DNA from: Diphasiastrum complanatum
Lineage: Eukaryota > Streptophyta > Lycopodiopsida > Lycopodiales > Lycopodiaceae
Reading direction: 5' to 3'
NCBI GenBank assembly: GCA_029204225.1
Contig: CM055099.1
Span: 68,803,349-68,867,348 of the forward strand
Length of the DNA stretch: 64,000 nt
Below are positions 9,915 through 21,028 of the stretch, one piece after another (position 1 is the first letter of the stretch; each line of letters opens with the position of its first letter). The translations under genes were made by a program, and so were the position numbers. The notes under the pieces are model-generated. The model ran no database searches, was not told the origin of the DNA, and saw nothing but the letters and a program-made list of their open reading frames with translations.

Positions 9915-11015
9915 AGAGTAAATGATCTTCATCAAGAATTAGCTGGTATTGCTGATGCTCTTAGGAACACTGAACTTGTTCAAGTAGTCCTTAATGGACT
10001 TAGAGAAGAGTATGACAATGCCAAAGAGAGTGGTGAGGATCAATCCTCACAAACTGAAACATCCAGTGGCAAGAAGAAACTGTCAAAGATCAAATGTTTC
10101 TTTTGTGGCAAGAAGGGCCACTATGCATCAAACTGTTTCAAGAAGAAGAACGAATCCAAGCAAGCTAACCTTACTAATGAGGAAGAGTGTGAGGGTAGTG
10201 AAAGAGTTGATTCTTTAATGATGTCTAGTTTTTCATCTTTTCCTTTCAAGAATGAAAAAATCTGGTGGATAGATAGTGGGGCTAGTTCCCATATGTCTAG
10301 TTCTAGAAACTCTTTCACAAGTCTCATGCCATATCTAGGTGAAAAAAGATCAATCTATACCACTAATGACGTAGAGTGTAGAACTGAAGGAATAGGAAGT
10401 ATTCCACTGCATGCATCATCATCAAAATCTTTTTGTTTGCATGATGTACTTTATGTACCTAGACTAACCAAGAATCTCATTAGTGTAGGACAATTGTTTG
10501 ATAGTGGATTGGATGTCAAATTTAGTGTTGACAAATGTATAATCTCAAGAGAAAATGAAGTGGTTGCTAGAGGATCTAGGATTGGAAAGTTGTACAAACT
10601 AGATTCAAGGGAGAGCGCTAACATTTCAGACAATGCTTATGAGACCAAGGTTCATCAGGAGGATTTGTGGCATAAAAGATTGGGACATCCCAATTTCAAA
10701 GCCATGCAATCTATGGTCAAGGAAGGAAAAGTTGTTGGACTACCAAAGACACTGTCAAAGGGGCTTCAACCTTGTGAAGCTTGTGTTGTGGCAAAATCAC
10801 ATAGAAGACTTTTTCCAAGATCAAGCATCAAAACACAACATCCATTTGAACTCGTGCACTCTGACGTTCATTTCTCTTCAACCAAAAGCAAAGGAGGAGC
10901 AAATTGCTTTGTTTCTTTTGTAGATGATTATACAAGATATTCTTGGATCTACATGCTATTTTCTAAAGCCATGGTTTATGATGTTTTCCTTACTTTCAAA
11001 GCTTATGTAGTCTAA
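9915..11015 (+). pseudogene. Copia Gag C-terminus, protease and integrase N-half in one frame
   Basis: A single open frame without an initiating Gag N-terminus covers the Gag C-terminal part (LVQVVLNGL, 9975 on), a zinc knuckle (CFFCGKKGHYASNC, about 10095-10136) and aspartic protease (WWIDSGASSHMS, about 10261-10296; DVLYVPRLTKNLISVGQL). It continues with the GAG-pre-integrase HHCC finger (LWHKRLGHPNFKAM, CEACVVAKSHRR) and the first part of the integrase core (HSDVHFSS, FVDDYTRYSWIY, VFLTFKAYV). It then ends abruptly and abuts the 3' half of an LTR. The continuation of such an integrase is on the minus strand at 5754. It is a truncated relic. Confidence 0.92.
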
Positions 11016-11017
11016 AT

Positions 11018-11299
11018 TTTATTGGGATTGTATGTGAGAGACAAAGGGGGAGAGAGGAAGCAAGTAACTATCTTATTGTGGATCGTAGTGTTAATTGATT
11101 TAGTGTTAATGGACGTTAGTGTTAATTTGTAGTGTTAACAGATGTTAGAGTTAATTTCGGATCATCTATGCATGATGGATTTGTTTTATGCTATCGCTCT
11201 CACGGGATCGAACCTCTGCGTGACGACTAACTTCATCTCCTTGATGCTTGTGTGCTTGGATCTTGAGTTGAGGATAGGACAAGAAATAAAGCCAATACA
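11018..11299 (+). mobile_element. 3' half of an LTR (second family), cut at 11018
   Basis: From TTATTGGGATTGTATGTGAG to AAATAAAGCCAATACA it matches, in opposite orientation, 12511-12790. It contains the repeated word AGTGTTAAT four to five times. It begins where the half LTR at 5755-6215 stops, with no overlap, so the two fragments are complementary halves. A weakened primer-binding-site-like stretch (TGTTGGCAAGGGGA) follows at about 11305. Confidence 0.85.
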
Positions 11300-12239
11300 T
11301 AGGATGTTGGCAAGGGGAAAGGGTAATATAGTAGGAATTTTCAATGTTGTATTTGGAAAATAGGTAGGTGTGGTGATAGGAAAATTGGATGGAGAAATTA
11401 GTGCAAATCTTGAAAAAGCATTGGAAGATGAAGGCATATTCATATGATGGGTGGGTACATTAAATTGTGGAATGGAGAATATAGGAGAAGTAGGAAGCAT
11501 AGAAGAGGTGAGAATAGATGAAGAGGAAGATATGGTAGTACCAAAAGTAGTCAAAACTGGATCCATGTCCCTGAACATATGTCAACCTTTTCATTAAAAT
11601 ACTTCATTTCAATATGCTTTGCCTCCTTATAATCTAAATTTTCTCTGCCTATGATCTAAAATACTAGTAACCCATTGTTTTTTTTTTGAAAAATAAAGTG
11701 GACTCTTCTAATTCACAACATAGAAATAAAGCATAATAGTAACAACACTCACAACAACAATAATTTACTTATAACTTCCATGTTTCTATGCTTCAACATT
11801 AAATATCATAATGATTCTAATACAAGTAGGTAAGCCATATAGATCTTCTCAACAATCTTCTCATTAGGAAAGAACTCTCAAGAATAGTCTCAATAGAGAT
11901 GGGCAAATAGATATCTCTCAAAATAGGAATTCCATAATGATAAGGTACTCATGAAATTTGCCATTCTCAACCACATATGATCTTGAACATTCTTACTACA
12001 ACATTTTTGTTCTCATGCACAATTACATTCTTAGAGTCATAATTTTGTTCTTTTTCTTTTGCATTATCTCTTGCATTGTTTATAGAAATGTGCAAATGAC
12101 ATATGTTTACCTTGCATGGCATAATAATCGATAATAGTGTGTTCCCTACATGTCAAGTGGAAGGTGGTTTTTCTGTTGCCCATAGTTTCTACCTTTGCAA
12201 TACATACAATTATCACTTTGATCATAATATACCTAAATT
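11300..12239. other. Retroelement-like sequence without recognisable gene
   Basis: A minus-strand frame (11578 to about 11300) is rich in Ser, Pro and Thr and could be a gypsy Gag N-terminus, but no diagnostic motif is present. The rest is AT-rich and non-coding. Confidence 0.3.
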
Positions 12240-12470
12240 TAAAAAACAACACCTAAATCTAAAATACATCACCTATATTCAGAATGCAACACCTAAATCT
12301 AAATGCAACACTTAAATCTAGAATGATAATCTAAATCCAAAATGCAACACCTAAATCTAGCATGTAGCACCTAAATCTAGAATGATCACCTGAATCTAGA
12401 ATGAAACACCTAAATCTAGAATGATCACCTATGCAGCACCTAAATCTAGAATGTCCAAACATGCTACAAT
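12240..12470. repeat. Minisatellite, unit about 20 bp (CACCTAAATCTAGAATG)
   Basis: About ten imperfect copies of CACCTAAATCTAGAATGNN are visible, with some units shortened. The array lies just inside the primer-binding site of the LTR at 12511-13264, a position where plant gypsy elements often carry tandem repeats. Confidence 0.85.
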
Positions 12471-12483
12471 CTGAGAAATTGAC

Positions 12484-13264
12484 GTAGCTCCCCGGAAAGG
12501 GTGCCAAAATTATAGCGGTTTTATTTCCTATCCTATCCTCAACCCAAGATCCAAGCACACAAGCATCAAGGAGATGAAGTTAGTCATCACACAGAGGTTT
12601 GATCCGTGAGAGCAATAGCATAAAACAAATCCAACATTCATAGATGGTCCAAAATTACCTCTAACATTCGTTAACACTGCAAATTAACACTAGCATCCAT
12701 TAACACTAAATCAATTAACACTACAATCCACAATAAAATAGTTACTTGCTTCCTCTCTCTCTCTCCCTTTCTCTCTCACATACAATCCCAATAACATTCA
12801 GATCTAACAATTAACAAATACAACATAAGCATGAGAGCAGGAGGAATAGAGTTAGAGAGCAAGGACATTCACAAATCCATTCCATAAGACTAATCTGCTT
12901 GTATTGAAATAAAGATGAAAACATGATTTACAAACTTGAGTTGGCCCCTCTTTATAGTGGAGAGGATGGCCTTGGCCTCAAAATCCTATTGGCCCATTCG
13001 AATTTAAAAAGAGTGGGAAACCCTTGCATTAATTAGAGTACCCAATTTGAAATTGAAATTTGGCCCTATTTTATTCACTAACTTGACATCTAGGCCCTGC
13101 AACATTAAAAGTCTCGCAAAAAGGCCTAAAGTCCTTTTCTTGACTTTCTAATTAATCAAATAACTATGTGAACATCGGGTTGGACTTACACGTGCAAGGT
13201 GCCAAATCCCTCTCACTTATTAGCAAGGGTTAGGGTTGCCTTGGGATTTGCAAACCCTCCAACA
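12484..13264 (-). mobile_element. LTR of the second family (754 bp) with decayed primer-binding site
   Basis: On the minus strand it starts TGTTGGAGGG at 13264, ends ...CCGCTATA at 12511, and is followed by TTTTGGCACCCTTTCCGGGG, a mutated tRNA-Asp-type primer-binding site. It is the only complete copy of this LTR family here and serves as the reference for the split halves at 5755-6215 and 11018-11299. It has CT-rich text and AGTGTTAAT repeats in its 3' half and a TATA-like TTATAGTGG context. Confidence 0.8.
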
Positions 13265-14571
13265 TCCTACTGTTTCCTTTATTCTTGAGAAGACTCATCT
13301 CATCAAAGTCTTGGAATTCCAAGAACCCAAATTAATGAGATTAGCAAAAAAATATTGGAAATAACTATTCACTAATATTAAGTTTGATGATGGTGGGTTT
13401 CCATATGAAAATATTCACCATAATGGAAAGATTTGACAGAGTGGTCATGAAGACCATATTATGTATTGGCCAAAGAATCAATTTATATTCACATTAGCAA
13501 GGAGACATAGAAAAGTTACAAAGAAAATGTGGTCTCCACTTTTAATGGAAAGATAACAACTACATCTAGATTGAAAGTATTACTCATGCCCCTCTCAAAG
13601 CTTTATGTTATCTTATCCACGATAAACTACTATGTATTCATGCTTCATTTGGTTTACTGCATATCCACTAGTTAGAAAGAATTGATGTTTGGTTCTGTAC
13701 AAAAGCACTTGCATTCCTCAAAGAATGGAGTATTGTAATCTCCAATGTTATAAGGAATGGATTCTTGGAAATAAAGAAAAACAATGAATTCCAAATGTGC
13801 ACTACACCCTACCCACTTGTTGCTATGAATCAAGCCTTAACTTTTAACCTACAATTTGTTCAAGAAAAAAGAACTTAAGAAGAAAGGAATAATAATGTAA
13901 GAAAAACAAAAAAAAAACAACAAAAAAAAAAAAAAAAAACGACCAAAGAAAAGGAAAAGGAAAAAGAGAATAAAAGATATGTATATTTGTCAGAGAGTGA
14001 AGAAGAAGATGATGATGAGGTGAAAACAGCTCCATGATCTAAATGAAGGAACCCTCTCTAGCTCCATCATCTCAAGAAAGAAAATTAAAAGAATCAACAA
14101 TACAACATCAGCCACTTAAGAAAGTGTCACCTCCTTTGTTGAAAAACATGCCAAGTAAATCTATCCCAAGAGATTATTGAAAAAGTAAAAGAGAAAAATG
14201 AAAAAATAAAGTTGATAGATATTCCAAAAATCCATGATGTAAACAAGATTTAGGAAAATCTTGTCAAGTAGATCAAAGAGATTAAAGATGAGAGAACAAA
14301 GCCAAAGAAAATGATATTCATCAATTATATCATCTAAAGATGCTGCAAATTCTCAACTCAAACAGAATTTGGAGTATAAACAACAACTGGTAAAAAGATA
14401 TAGTGTACATCTCACTCTTCTATCTCCCACCTCTTCTCCACATACTATACATGAGAAACATGTGACTTTACCTATTGCTGATGTATTTGCATCGGGGCCT
14501 ATTCCTCTTAATGATGTTGCTACTTCTATTGGTCCTATTACTACCATTGAGACTTCTACAGATCTTGTTAT
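13265..14571. other. Unassigned 1.3 kb, probably old retroelement sequence
   Basis: The stretch contains an A-run (13900-13940), a Glu/Asp-rich coding-like segment (13990-14030) and a Ser/Thr-rich plus-strand frame (14369-14632). None matches a family I know. Confidence 0.3.
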
Positions 14572-15269
14572 TGTCAAAGTACAGTACTTTGGACCCTACT
14601 TGAGCCTATTAGTGACTCATAAGAGGGATTGATTGACTGATTATCAAATGAATGCAAACTAGACAACAAAAATTGAGATCTATATTGGCAATTCTACACA
14701 CATCAAGCAAGAGCAATCTCAAATCATTAATCAAAGTGAAGATCCAGTCCCCACACGTGTGGTACGACCTTCAGTACGTCCTGTAGGCAGTAAATGAAGT
14801 TTAGAACACTTAGAACATCCAAATGGAAACAAAGCACATAGTGTAGAGAGTAGAGTTTGCCAATGAGCTCTCAAAAATAATCCAAGGCATTACCATGGAG
14901 AGATAATGATACATAGAAGACCTTTTTCCCACCTCAACTTAGGTGAAGATCCAGCATGTAATAAGGAAGATGAGTGAGGCTTTTTTCCCTAATTTGCCAT
15001 TCTAGTCCTAATTTGCCATTCTAGCCTAACCTTTGATTTTTGCCATGTTGGTGCTAGATTGATCAACCTACTCCATAAATCTAGGAATTTGGTCCTATAA
15101 TGTAGGAATCATTACCAAACAAACTTGACCAACTCTATGAAACATGATCTAACCTAATCTAGTGTAGATTCACACGTGTCACCATAGCCTCACATGTGTG
15201 GGACCCACCTATATACATATTTACATGGTTTAATTTAGCTAGATTTGCCAATTTTGACATTTTTTCACA
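14572..15269 (-). mobile_element. Copia LTR (698 bp), same family as the complete element at 18586-23143
   Basis: The plus strand starts TGTCAAAGTACAGTACTTTGG and ends TTTTTCACA. It matches the LTRs at 18586-19275 and 22443-23143 over its length, including the CACACGTGTG(G) and CACATGTGTGGGACCCAC motifs. The adjacent CTCCTCCTCA (15270-15279) is the complement of the polypurine tract, so this is the 3' LTR of the RNase H fragment to its right. Confidence 0.82.
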
Positions 15270-16187
15270 CTCCTCCTCAAATCTAGCTTTGGAAACTATG
15301 ATACACTTATCAATTACTCCAAGCAAAGATCTTAGCTTAACAAATGAATCCTTGGGGAAGGATTTAGTGAACAAATCGGCTAAGCAACTCGATGAAGACA
15401 CATGTTGGAGTTTGATTTATTTGGCTTGCACCTTCTCCCTCACAAAATGATGAGCAATCTTGATATGCTTGCTCCTTGCATGGAATGTAGGACTGGTTGC
15501 AAGTGATTGGGCTGACTAGCTATCACAATAGATCATAGGTACCTCCTCGGCCTCCGTAACATGAAGCTCCACCAATAGCCTTTTGAGCCATAAGACCTCC
15601 TTGCATGTTGATGTCAAGGCCTTATACTCGGATTTCGTTGAAGACGATGAAATAGTATCTTGCTTATTTGAAAGCCATGACATTACTCCATCACAAAGAA
15701 ATGCAGCAAATGCACTAGTAGGTTTTTGATCCACTTTGTCACCTGCAAAATCCGAGTCACTATAGGCTCTTAAGCCAAGAATGGTCCCTTTGTAGAGTAT
15801 GCCAAAATTCCTAGTTGATGAGATATATCTTAGGACTCTTTTGGCCATCTTCCAATGTGACACAAGAGGACATGGCATATATTGGCTTAACTTTCCAACA
15901 CTATAACTAAATCAAGTCTAGTTATAGTCAAACAAGGTAAGGAGCCTATCAGCCTTCTATAGAGAGTGATGTCCTCAAGGGAAGCTTCATCACCACTTAC
16001 AGCTGCTTTACATTTTGCTCCATTGGAGTCTTAATGCCTTTAAAATTCTTCATTCCAAATCTATCTAGGATGGATGTTGCACATTTAGATTGACATATGA
16101 AGCTAAAATCCAATCCTCTTATGACTTCTATTCCAAGAATGAAGTCCAATAGGCCGAGATCAACCCTCCTAAACTCTTTAGATAGAA
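15270..16187 (-). pseudogene. Copia RT end and RNase H (duplication copy 1)
   Basis: Minus-strand frames give the RT thumb/connection (RRVDLGLLDFILGIEV, KNCKGIKTPMEQ), then PCPLVSHWKMAKRVLRYISSTRNF, DSDFAGDKVDQKP, STKSEYKAL, KEVLWLKRLLVELHV and SSSCLADLFTKS. Stops and frameshifts are present. The sequence is cut at about 16187, where LTR-like debris of another element begins. The whole segment recurs at 24637-25560. Confidence 0.88.
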
Positions 16188-17546
16188 CGAGATGGGGTAC
16201 GGGACGTCAAAACATTTCGTGGGAGTCCACTGCACCTCTCCACCACATTCGTTCAAGGCCAGAGAGTGACTGGCTAGAAACAGGGCTTCCCCGCAGGGCA
16301 ATAGAAGTGCTTGACTATTTCGCCTACTTGGACACAATACGAAAGGGCACTATTGTGCTTGTATGAAAATGTCACATTGGAAGTATGTACATAGGTCTTC
16401 GCATAGTGACAGACGGCTCGTCCATCGGAGGTCTATAACTAATTTTTGAATCCTTCTTTTCGGCACCAAAATTCATGCCCTGTTAGGGCACCAAAAACTG
16501 AGTGTTGGGCCCAAACTTATCGCAAGCGGCCAAGATTGGGGGTACGGGACGTCGGAACAGTTCATGGGAGTCCACTACACCTCTCCACCACGTCCGTTCA
16601 GGACCAGAGAGTGATTGGCTAAAAGCATGGGTCACATTTGGTGTTTGACACTATCATCTCTAAAACGGTTTAACTTCCATGAGTCGTATGGACAATTGTT
16701 TCTAGTAGTGTAGAGTGATGCCATAGGCAAATATTCATCACCGTAGTTCTCTACTTGTATTGACAAACGACACTTGATTCAGACTGTTGGGCGATCCGAT
16801 ATGTTCTCCATTGCAAAATGTCTAACTATGTCTACTCCATTTGTTGCTTTTGTAAAAAGTAATGCCATATGTGTGATTTCTTGAGAAGGAAGCCAAATGG
16901 GGTTGGCAAACCTACAAAGTGATTTGAAAACTAGGATATGAACTTGTCAAAGCTCGTTGCCCAACATTCTTGTCAGTGCACGTGCAAACCCTGGGATTGG
17001 TGCCAATGTTCTGCAAGCCACAGGTCACCTTCTGCAAAATATTTTATATGATTTCATATTAATGAATGGGTAAAGACTTTGCAATGTGTTTGTGGACACC
17101 TCATCATGTCACCCTATGAAATAGCAATTTAATAGCTAATATTCACAACCTCTTAACTACAAATATAATTGTGTAACACCAAACACTACTAACTTGTCCA
17201 GAGTTAGTTCAAAATTTTAGCTAATTAAAAAATGATGTCAACAATTCTCTTTGTTCAATTGAAGCCGAATAGAAATCTACTTAGAACAAAATCGGGTGCA
17301 TGATAGGGAATTAGATTTATGCTCACAAAATTTGGTACAAGTTGTGAGCCTTGTGTGATGAAAGACTAGACACACTTATGTTGTAAGTCAATGCATTTTT
17401 TGACCTGGTTTGGAAATTTTGTCATTTTGCTATTGTGGGTGTCAAAATCATCGTTTGCAATTTTTAACTTGTGGCATTCAGCTCATCCATCTGTTATGTT
17501 TTAGCATGATCTAAATGAAAGAAGTTTACATGTGTACTTTGTTGGG
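16188..17546. repeat. LTR-like debris with internal direct repeat (duplication copy 1)
   Basis: The words GGGGTACGGGACGTC and GGGAGTCCACT.CACCTCTCCACCAC recur at about 16190 and 16545, so a ~100-bp unit is present twice about 350 bp apart. A minus-strand TTTTGGTGCCGAAAAG resembles a primer-binding-site context. The segment 16725-17352 has no counterpart in the second copy at 26085. No coding region was recognised. Confidence 0.6.
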
Positions 17547-17549
17547 GAA

Positions 17550-18580
17550 CACTACAAAAAAATAGACTCCCAAACTAATTTGTATATAGGTCTTGCTAAA
17601 TCCGCAAAGAACAAAATAAATATTTGATAGTAATTTGCATGACCGATAGACACATAGACTCCTCGAATTGTTCTTGGCAGTGATAACTCCACAATGACTT
17701 TGATTTTGGAATAATCCGTAGCAATGCCATGTCTTGATATCACATGTCCAAGGACAACTCCATGAGTGAGCCAAATTTGACATTTTTTCTAGATTTAAGG
17801 AGATTTGGTATTTGTGACAACGTTCAAATACTTTTTCCAAACAATCCAAATGGTCTGTATCGGCACTATGGACTCCAAGATCATCTGAGTAGATTTCCAG
17901 GAATTTATGCAAGTAGCCTTTGAAGGCAAATTGCATGACAGTTTGAAATGAACTAGGTGCGTTGCAAAGTCCAAACGACATAACTTTATAAGCATAAGTT
18001 TTCCATTCTATTACAAAAGTTGTTTCATGGCGATCCACAGGTGCGATATTAACTTGGTTGTAACCACTAAATCCATCCAAAAAACTGTAAGCTTTCGCCA
18101 TAAAGGTAACGAAAATTGATCATTTCTCATCACTTTGTTCAAAGCTTTGAGATTCACGCAAATTCTCATATTTCCATTCTTCTTAGGAACGACGACAATT
18201 GGCGAAATCCATTCCGTATGTTCGATTTCATAAATAAAGTCAGATTCAAGTAGTCTTTGTAGCTCTTTTTTTATGAGATCTGTAACGTTTGGATTACAGC
18301 GATAAAATTTTGTGACCTTTGGAACTACATCAGGCATTAAGGGTATCATATGCTCAGTAACCGAGGTAGGAATTCCTTTGAGATCCTTGTACGTCCAAGC
18401 AAAACAATCTTGGTACTTGATCATTAACTTCCTTAATGCTTGAAATTGTTCGGGAGTAGGTTGCGCTCAAACTTGAACAATTTTCTCTGGCCCTCCTGGT
18501 TCAACAAGATTCTTGGTCCATCATAAATCTCCTTTGTTTCTGATACTTGCACTTCTGGTTCACGATGAGCCTTGGGTAAC
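17550..18580 (-). pseudogene. Ty3/gypsy reverse transcriptase fragment
   Basis: Minus-strand frames 18424-18011 and 18101-17526 give YQDCFAWTYKDLKGI, ELQRLLESDFIYEI, WISPIVVVPKKNGNMRICV and LKALNKV. A frame change follows, then SFLDGFSGYNQVNIAP, YKVMSFGLCNAPSSFQ and IYSDDLGVHS (catalytic YxDD form) and RPIYKL. The order and spacing are those of gypsy RT. The upstream part reaches the left target-duplication copy of the copia element at 18581-18585, and protease sequence of a gypsy element resumes at 23149, so the copia insertion split this element. Confidence 0.9.
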
Positions 18581-18585
18581 ATAAT

Positions 18586-19275
18586 TGTGAAAGTACTGTA
18601 CTTGTGGATCTACAAAAGATCCACAAGAGTGATTGGATGCCTGCTTAACAATCTATCAAAAAACTAGACACAAAAAAGTTGATCTAGATTGGCAATTTGA
18701 CAAACAACAAGCATTAACAATCAAAAGCATTGATAAACATTGAAATCCGAGCCCACACGTGTGTACTACAGGCTGCAGTACGGCCTTCAACCTGAGAAAC
18801 AAGTAGAAATTGATTTGGTTTCATTTGGATCACAAAAACTCAATGTACATAGTGAACTAGCTTGAGATTGCCAATGAGCTCCAAAAATTTTCTATCTTCT
18901 CACTATGGAGAGAGGGAATACATAGCAAATTCGACTTCCTTCTTGAAGTTAGGTGGATGTCCAGCATGTAATAAGGAAGTTAACTCACTCTCCTTGACCT
19001 CAAATGAAACCCTAGTCTATTTCTTAGAGTTATGCTTGGTAGGTAGCTAGTTGGTCAAATTTTCACCTTAAACTTAGGTGTAGGTCCTATAAAGTAGGGA
19101 TGACCACCAAATAGACATGACCAACTCTCTTGAATTGACCTAACCTACATCAGGATGGGTTTCCCATGTGGCATCATGGCCTCACATGTGTGGGACCCAC
19201 TTGTGTACACAATTTACACTATTCTACATGGTTTTTTATCAAGCTAGATTTGCCAATTTTTGGCAATTCTTCACA
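18586..19275 (-). repeat. 3' LTR of the complete copia element
   Basis: The ends are TGTGAAAG...TTCTTCACA. It contains CCCACACGTGTGTACTACAGG, and CACATGTGTGGGACCCAC near the inner end. Compared with the 5' LTR it lacks about 11 bp close to TGTGAAAGTACTGTACTT. Confidence 0.92.
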
Positions 19276-19485
19276 CTCCTCCTCAAATTTAGCTTGATCT
19301 ATTTACAACTCTCTTGATAGATCAATGAAAGCTTTTAGAAGTGTCTAAAAAATCCAGCTACAAAGAAGGAACTTTTGAGACTCCAATAGAGAATGATATC
19401 CATGAAGGATCTTTCACCACCTCTTAGAGGATCTCTTACAAGATGTTCCATAAATGTGTATATATACATGTAGCACACTTCAAAA

Positions 19486-20190
19486 CTAAACATCATGCCA
19501 AGCCATGGATTCCAAGGCATTTTGTGCACTTGAAGATACATCAATTAAAATATTAAGTGCATAAATAATGTTGCCAAAGACAACTTGTCTTGCTTGGTCC
19601 ATATGATTGAGCCTAGATGGCTCCATCTTGATACTCAAGGTTCTTCTTGGAGTCCTCGAGTCTTGAGCTTGCTCCTCCACTTGACTTGACTCCAAACCAT
19701 CAATGAATTGAATAAGGTGTTGATCCAAAGGTGCTTCTTCAGGTTTACAAATCTTCCACTCTTGAAAGATCACATTTCCACCATTGACAAATTCTTTGGC
19801 TGAAAACAGGTAGATTCTACAATCTCTACTTGAAGAGCAAAACACTACCATTATTCCTATCATTGAAATAGGATAATCTTTGGTCCTTACATTGGAATGA
19901 TCATTCTCAAAGCATGTGGACCCAAAGATTTCCAATACAATTGATGTTTCATCTTTTATGACACTATTCAAACTATTACAAAAATAGTTATCCAATGAAA
20001 TTGCTTTATCGACAACAAATGTAGATTTTAAAGCATCCCATTTTATTGTCTTGTCATACAAAGCAATAAACACCATGAATCTTAAAGGTAAGAAACAAGT
20101 CACCTCATGTCTACTAATACTTTCCAAAAAGTATTCAAAGATAGTAGACTCTCCAATGCTCACCACCCTTGCAAGATGCACACAGGACAA
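19486..20190 (-). pseudogene. Damaged integrase C-terminal remnant of the copia element
   Basis: The frame contains IFGSTCFENDHSNVRTKD, SSSRDCRIYLFS and NVIFQEWKICKPEE. These follow the pattern of the copia integrase C-terminal/GKGYR-like region (FGSxCF...KD...SxSRGYRxY...NVxFxEW). It continues to MEPSRLNHMDQ and ESMAWHDV, which resembles the start of the RT module, and then stops. The integrase catalytic core and RT/RNase H are absent. It is in a different frame from the protease. Confidence 0.7.
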
Positions 20191-21028
20191 TTTGCAAGCA
20201 ATTTGATGACTCGGCCATTGTCATTGAGGACTCCCTTGGAACTCTCATGCTTTGAGGCTGATCCTCAATATCTTCCTCCTTTTGATGCTCCTCCTCAATG
20301 CAAGCAAGATCACACTTTGCCAAGATCTCCTTTTGAGTGATCTCCTCATTTGCCAAGCTCATTCTTTCAAAAGCAACACTAGCTTCCAACTTAAGCAATC
20401 TTCCATGCTTAAATCCCTTTGCAATGCAAACATCATTCTTCAAGATGAAACAAACACCATGCTTAAAGTGGACATCCAAACCACTTTCTAAGAGTAAACC
20501 AACACTAAGCATATTCTTGGTGATTGATGGTACATAAAGGACATTTTCTAGATCCATGCATTTTGAGGATTCTAGATACAAAGAGATGGTGCCAACACCA
20601 TCTATCCTACACTCTTCATCATTTGCAGTAAAGACAAACTTTTTAGCATCATTGAGAGAGTGTAAGGTTGAGAAAAAGTCCTTTTCACAAGACATGTGGG
20701 AGCTAGCCCCACTGTCGATCCACCAATTGTCTCTTGAATTGCTATTGCTTGTTGGTGAGGATGTAGATGCCATCAAGAATACATCTACTTCATCCTCCTC
20801 CTCCTCCTTTGCAAGGTTTCCTTTTTTGTCCTCCTCCACTTGTGCTCTTAGCCTCTTGTAGCATTCAGATGCATAATGCCCCTTCTTTTCACAAAAGAAG
20901 CATTTTTGCTTTGACTTGTCCTTTGAACTTGATGCATCATTCTCTTCTTTGGCCTCCTTTGGATGCTTCTTCTTTCCATTGGTCTTCTTTTTGCCCTTGA
21001 ATGAGAAATTGGCTTTCTCATCACCATC
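20135..21028 (-). CDS. Copia nucleocapsid zinc knuckle and aspartic protease, downstream of an in-frame TAG
   Basis: This is in the same frame as the Gag segment, separated by one TAG (21031-21029). It reads a basic linker, the zinc knuckle CFFCEKKGHYASEC, an acidic stretch (EEEEDEVDV), the protease active site WWIDSGASSHMS, and ENVLYVPSITKNMLSVGLLL, FKHGRLLKLEA. It ends in about 75 residues of acidic sequence with no known family. No ATG is needed if expressed by readthrough of the TAG. Otherwise it is not translated. The HHCC pre-integrase finger is missing. Confidence 0.75.
   Translation of the reverse strand, partial: DGDEKANFSFKGKKKTNGKKKHPKEAKEENDASSSKDKSKQKCFFCEKKGHYASECYKRLRAQVEEDKKGNLAKEEEEDEVDVFLMASTSSPTSNSNSRDNWWIDSGASSHMSCEKDFFSTLHSLNDAKKFVFTANDEECRIDGVGTISLYLESSKCMDLENVLYVPSITKNMLSVGLLLESGLDVHFKHGVCFILKNDVCIAKGFKHGRLLKLEASVAFERMSLANEEITQKEILAKCDLACIEEEHQKEEDIEDQPQSMRVPRESSMTMAESSNCLQIVLCASCKGGEHWRVYYL

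Noticed and set aside
11186-11578. A 130-codon minus-strand protein
   Set aside because: Half of it overlaps a well-supported LTR half on the plus strand, and the rest has no family motif.
12240-12470. CRISPR-like array (short repeats in series)
   Set aside because: Units are contiguous, degenerate and without unique spacers. It is a minisatellite in a plant retroelement.
17547-17578. A CACTA terminus (CACTACAAAAAAATAG) at 17547
   Set aside because: It lies in the segmental duplication next to gypsy RT with no subterminal repeats or target duplication, so it was kept only as a caution for the 26292 candidate.
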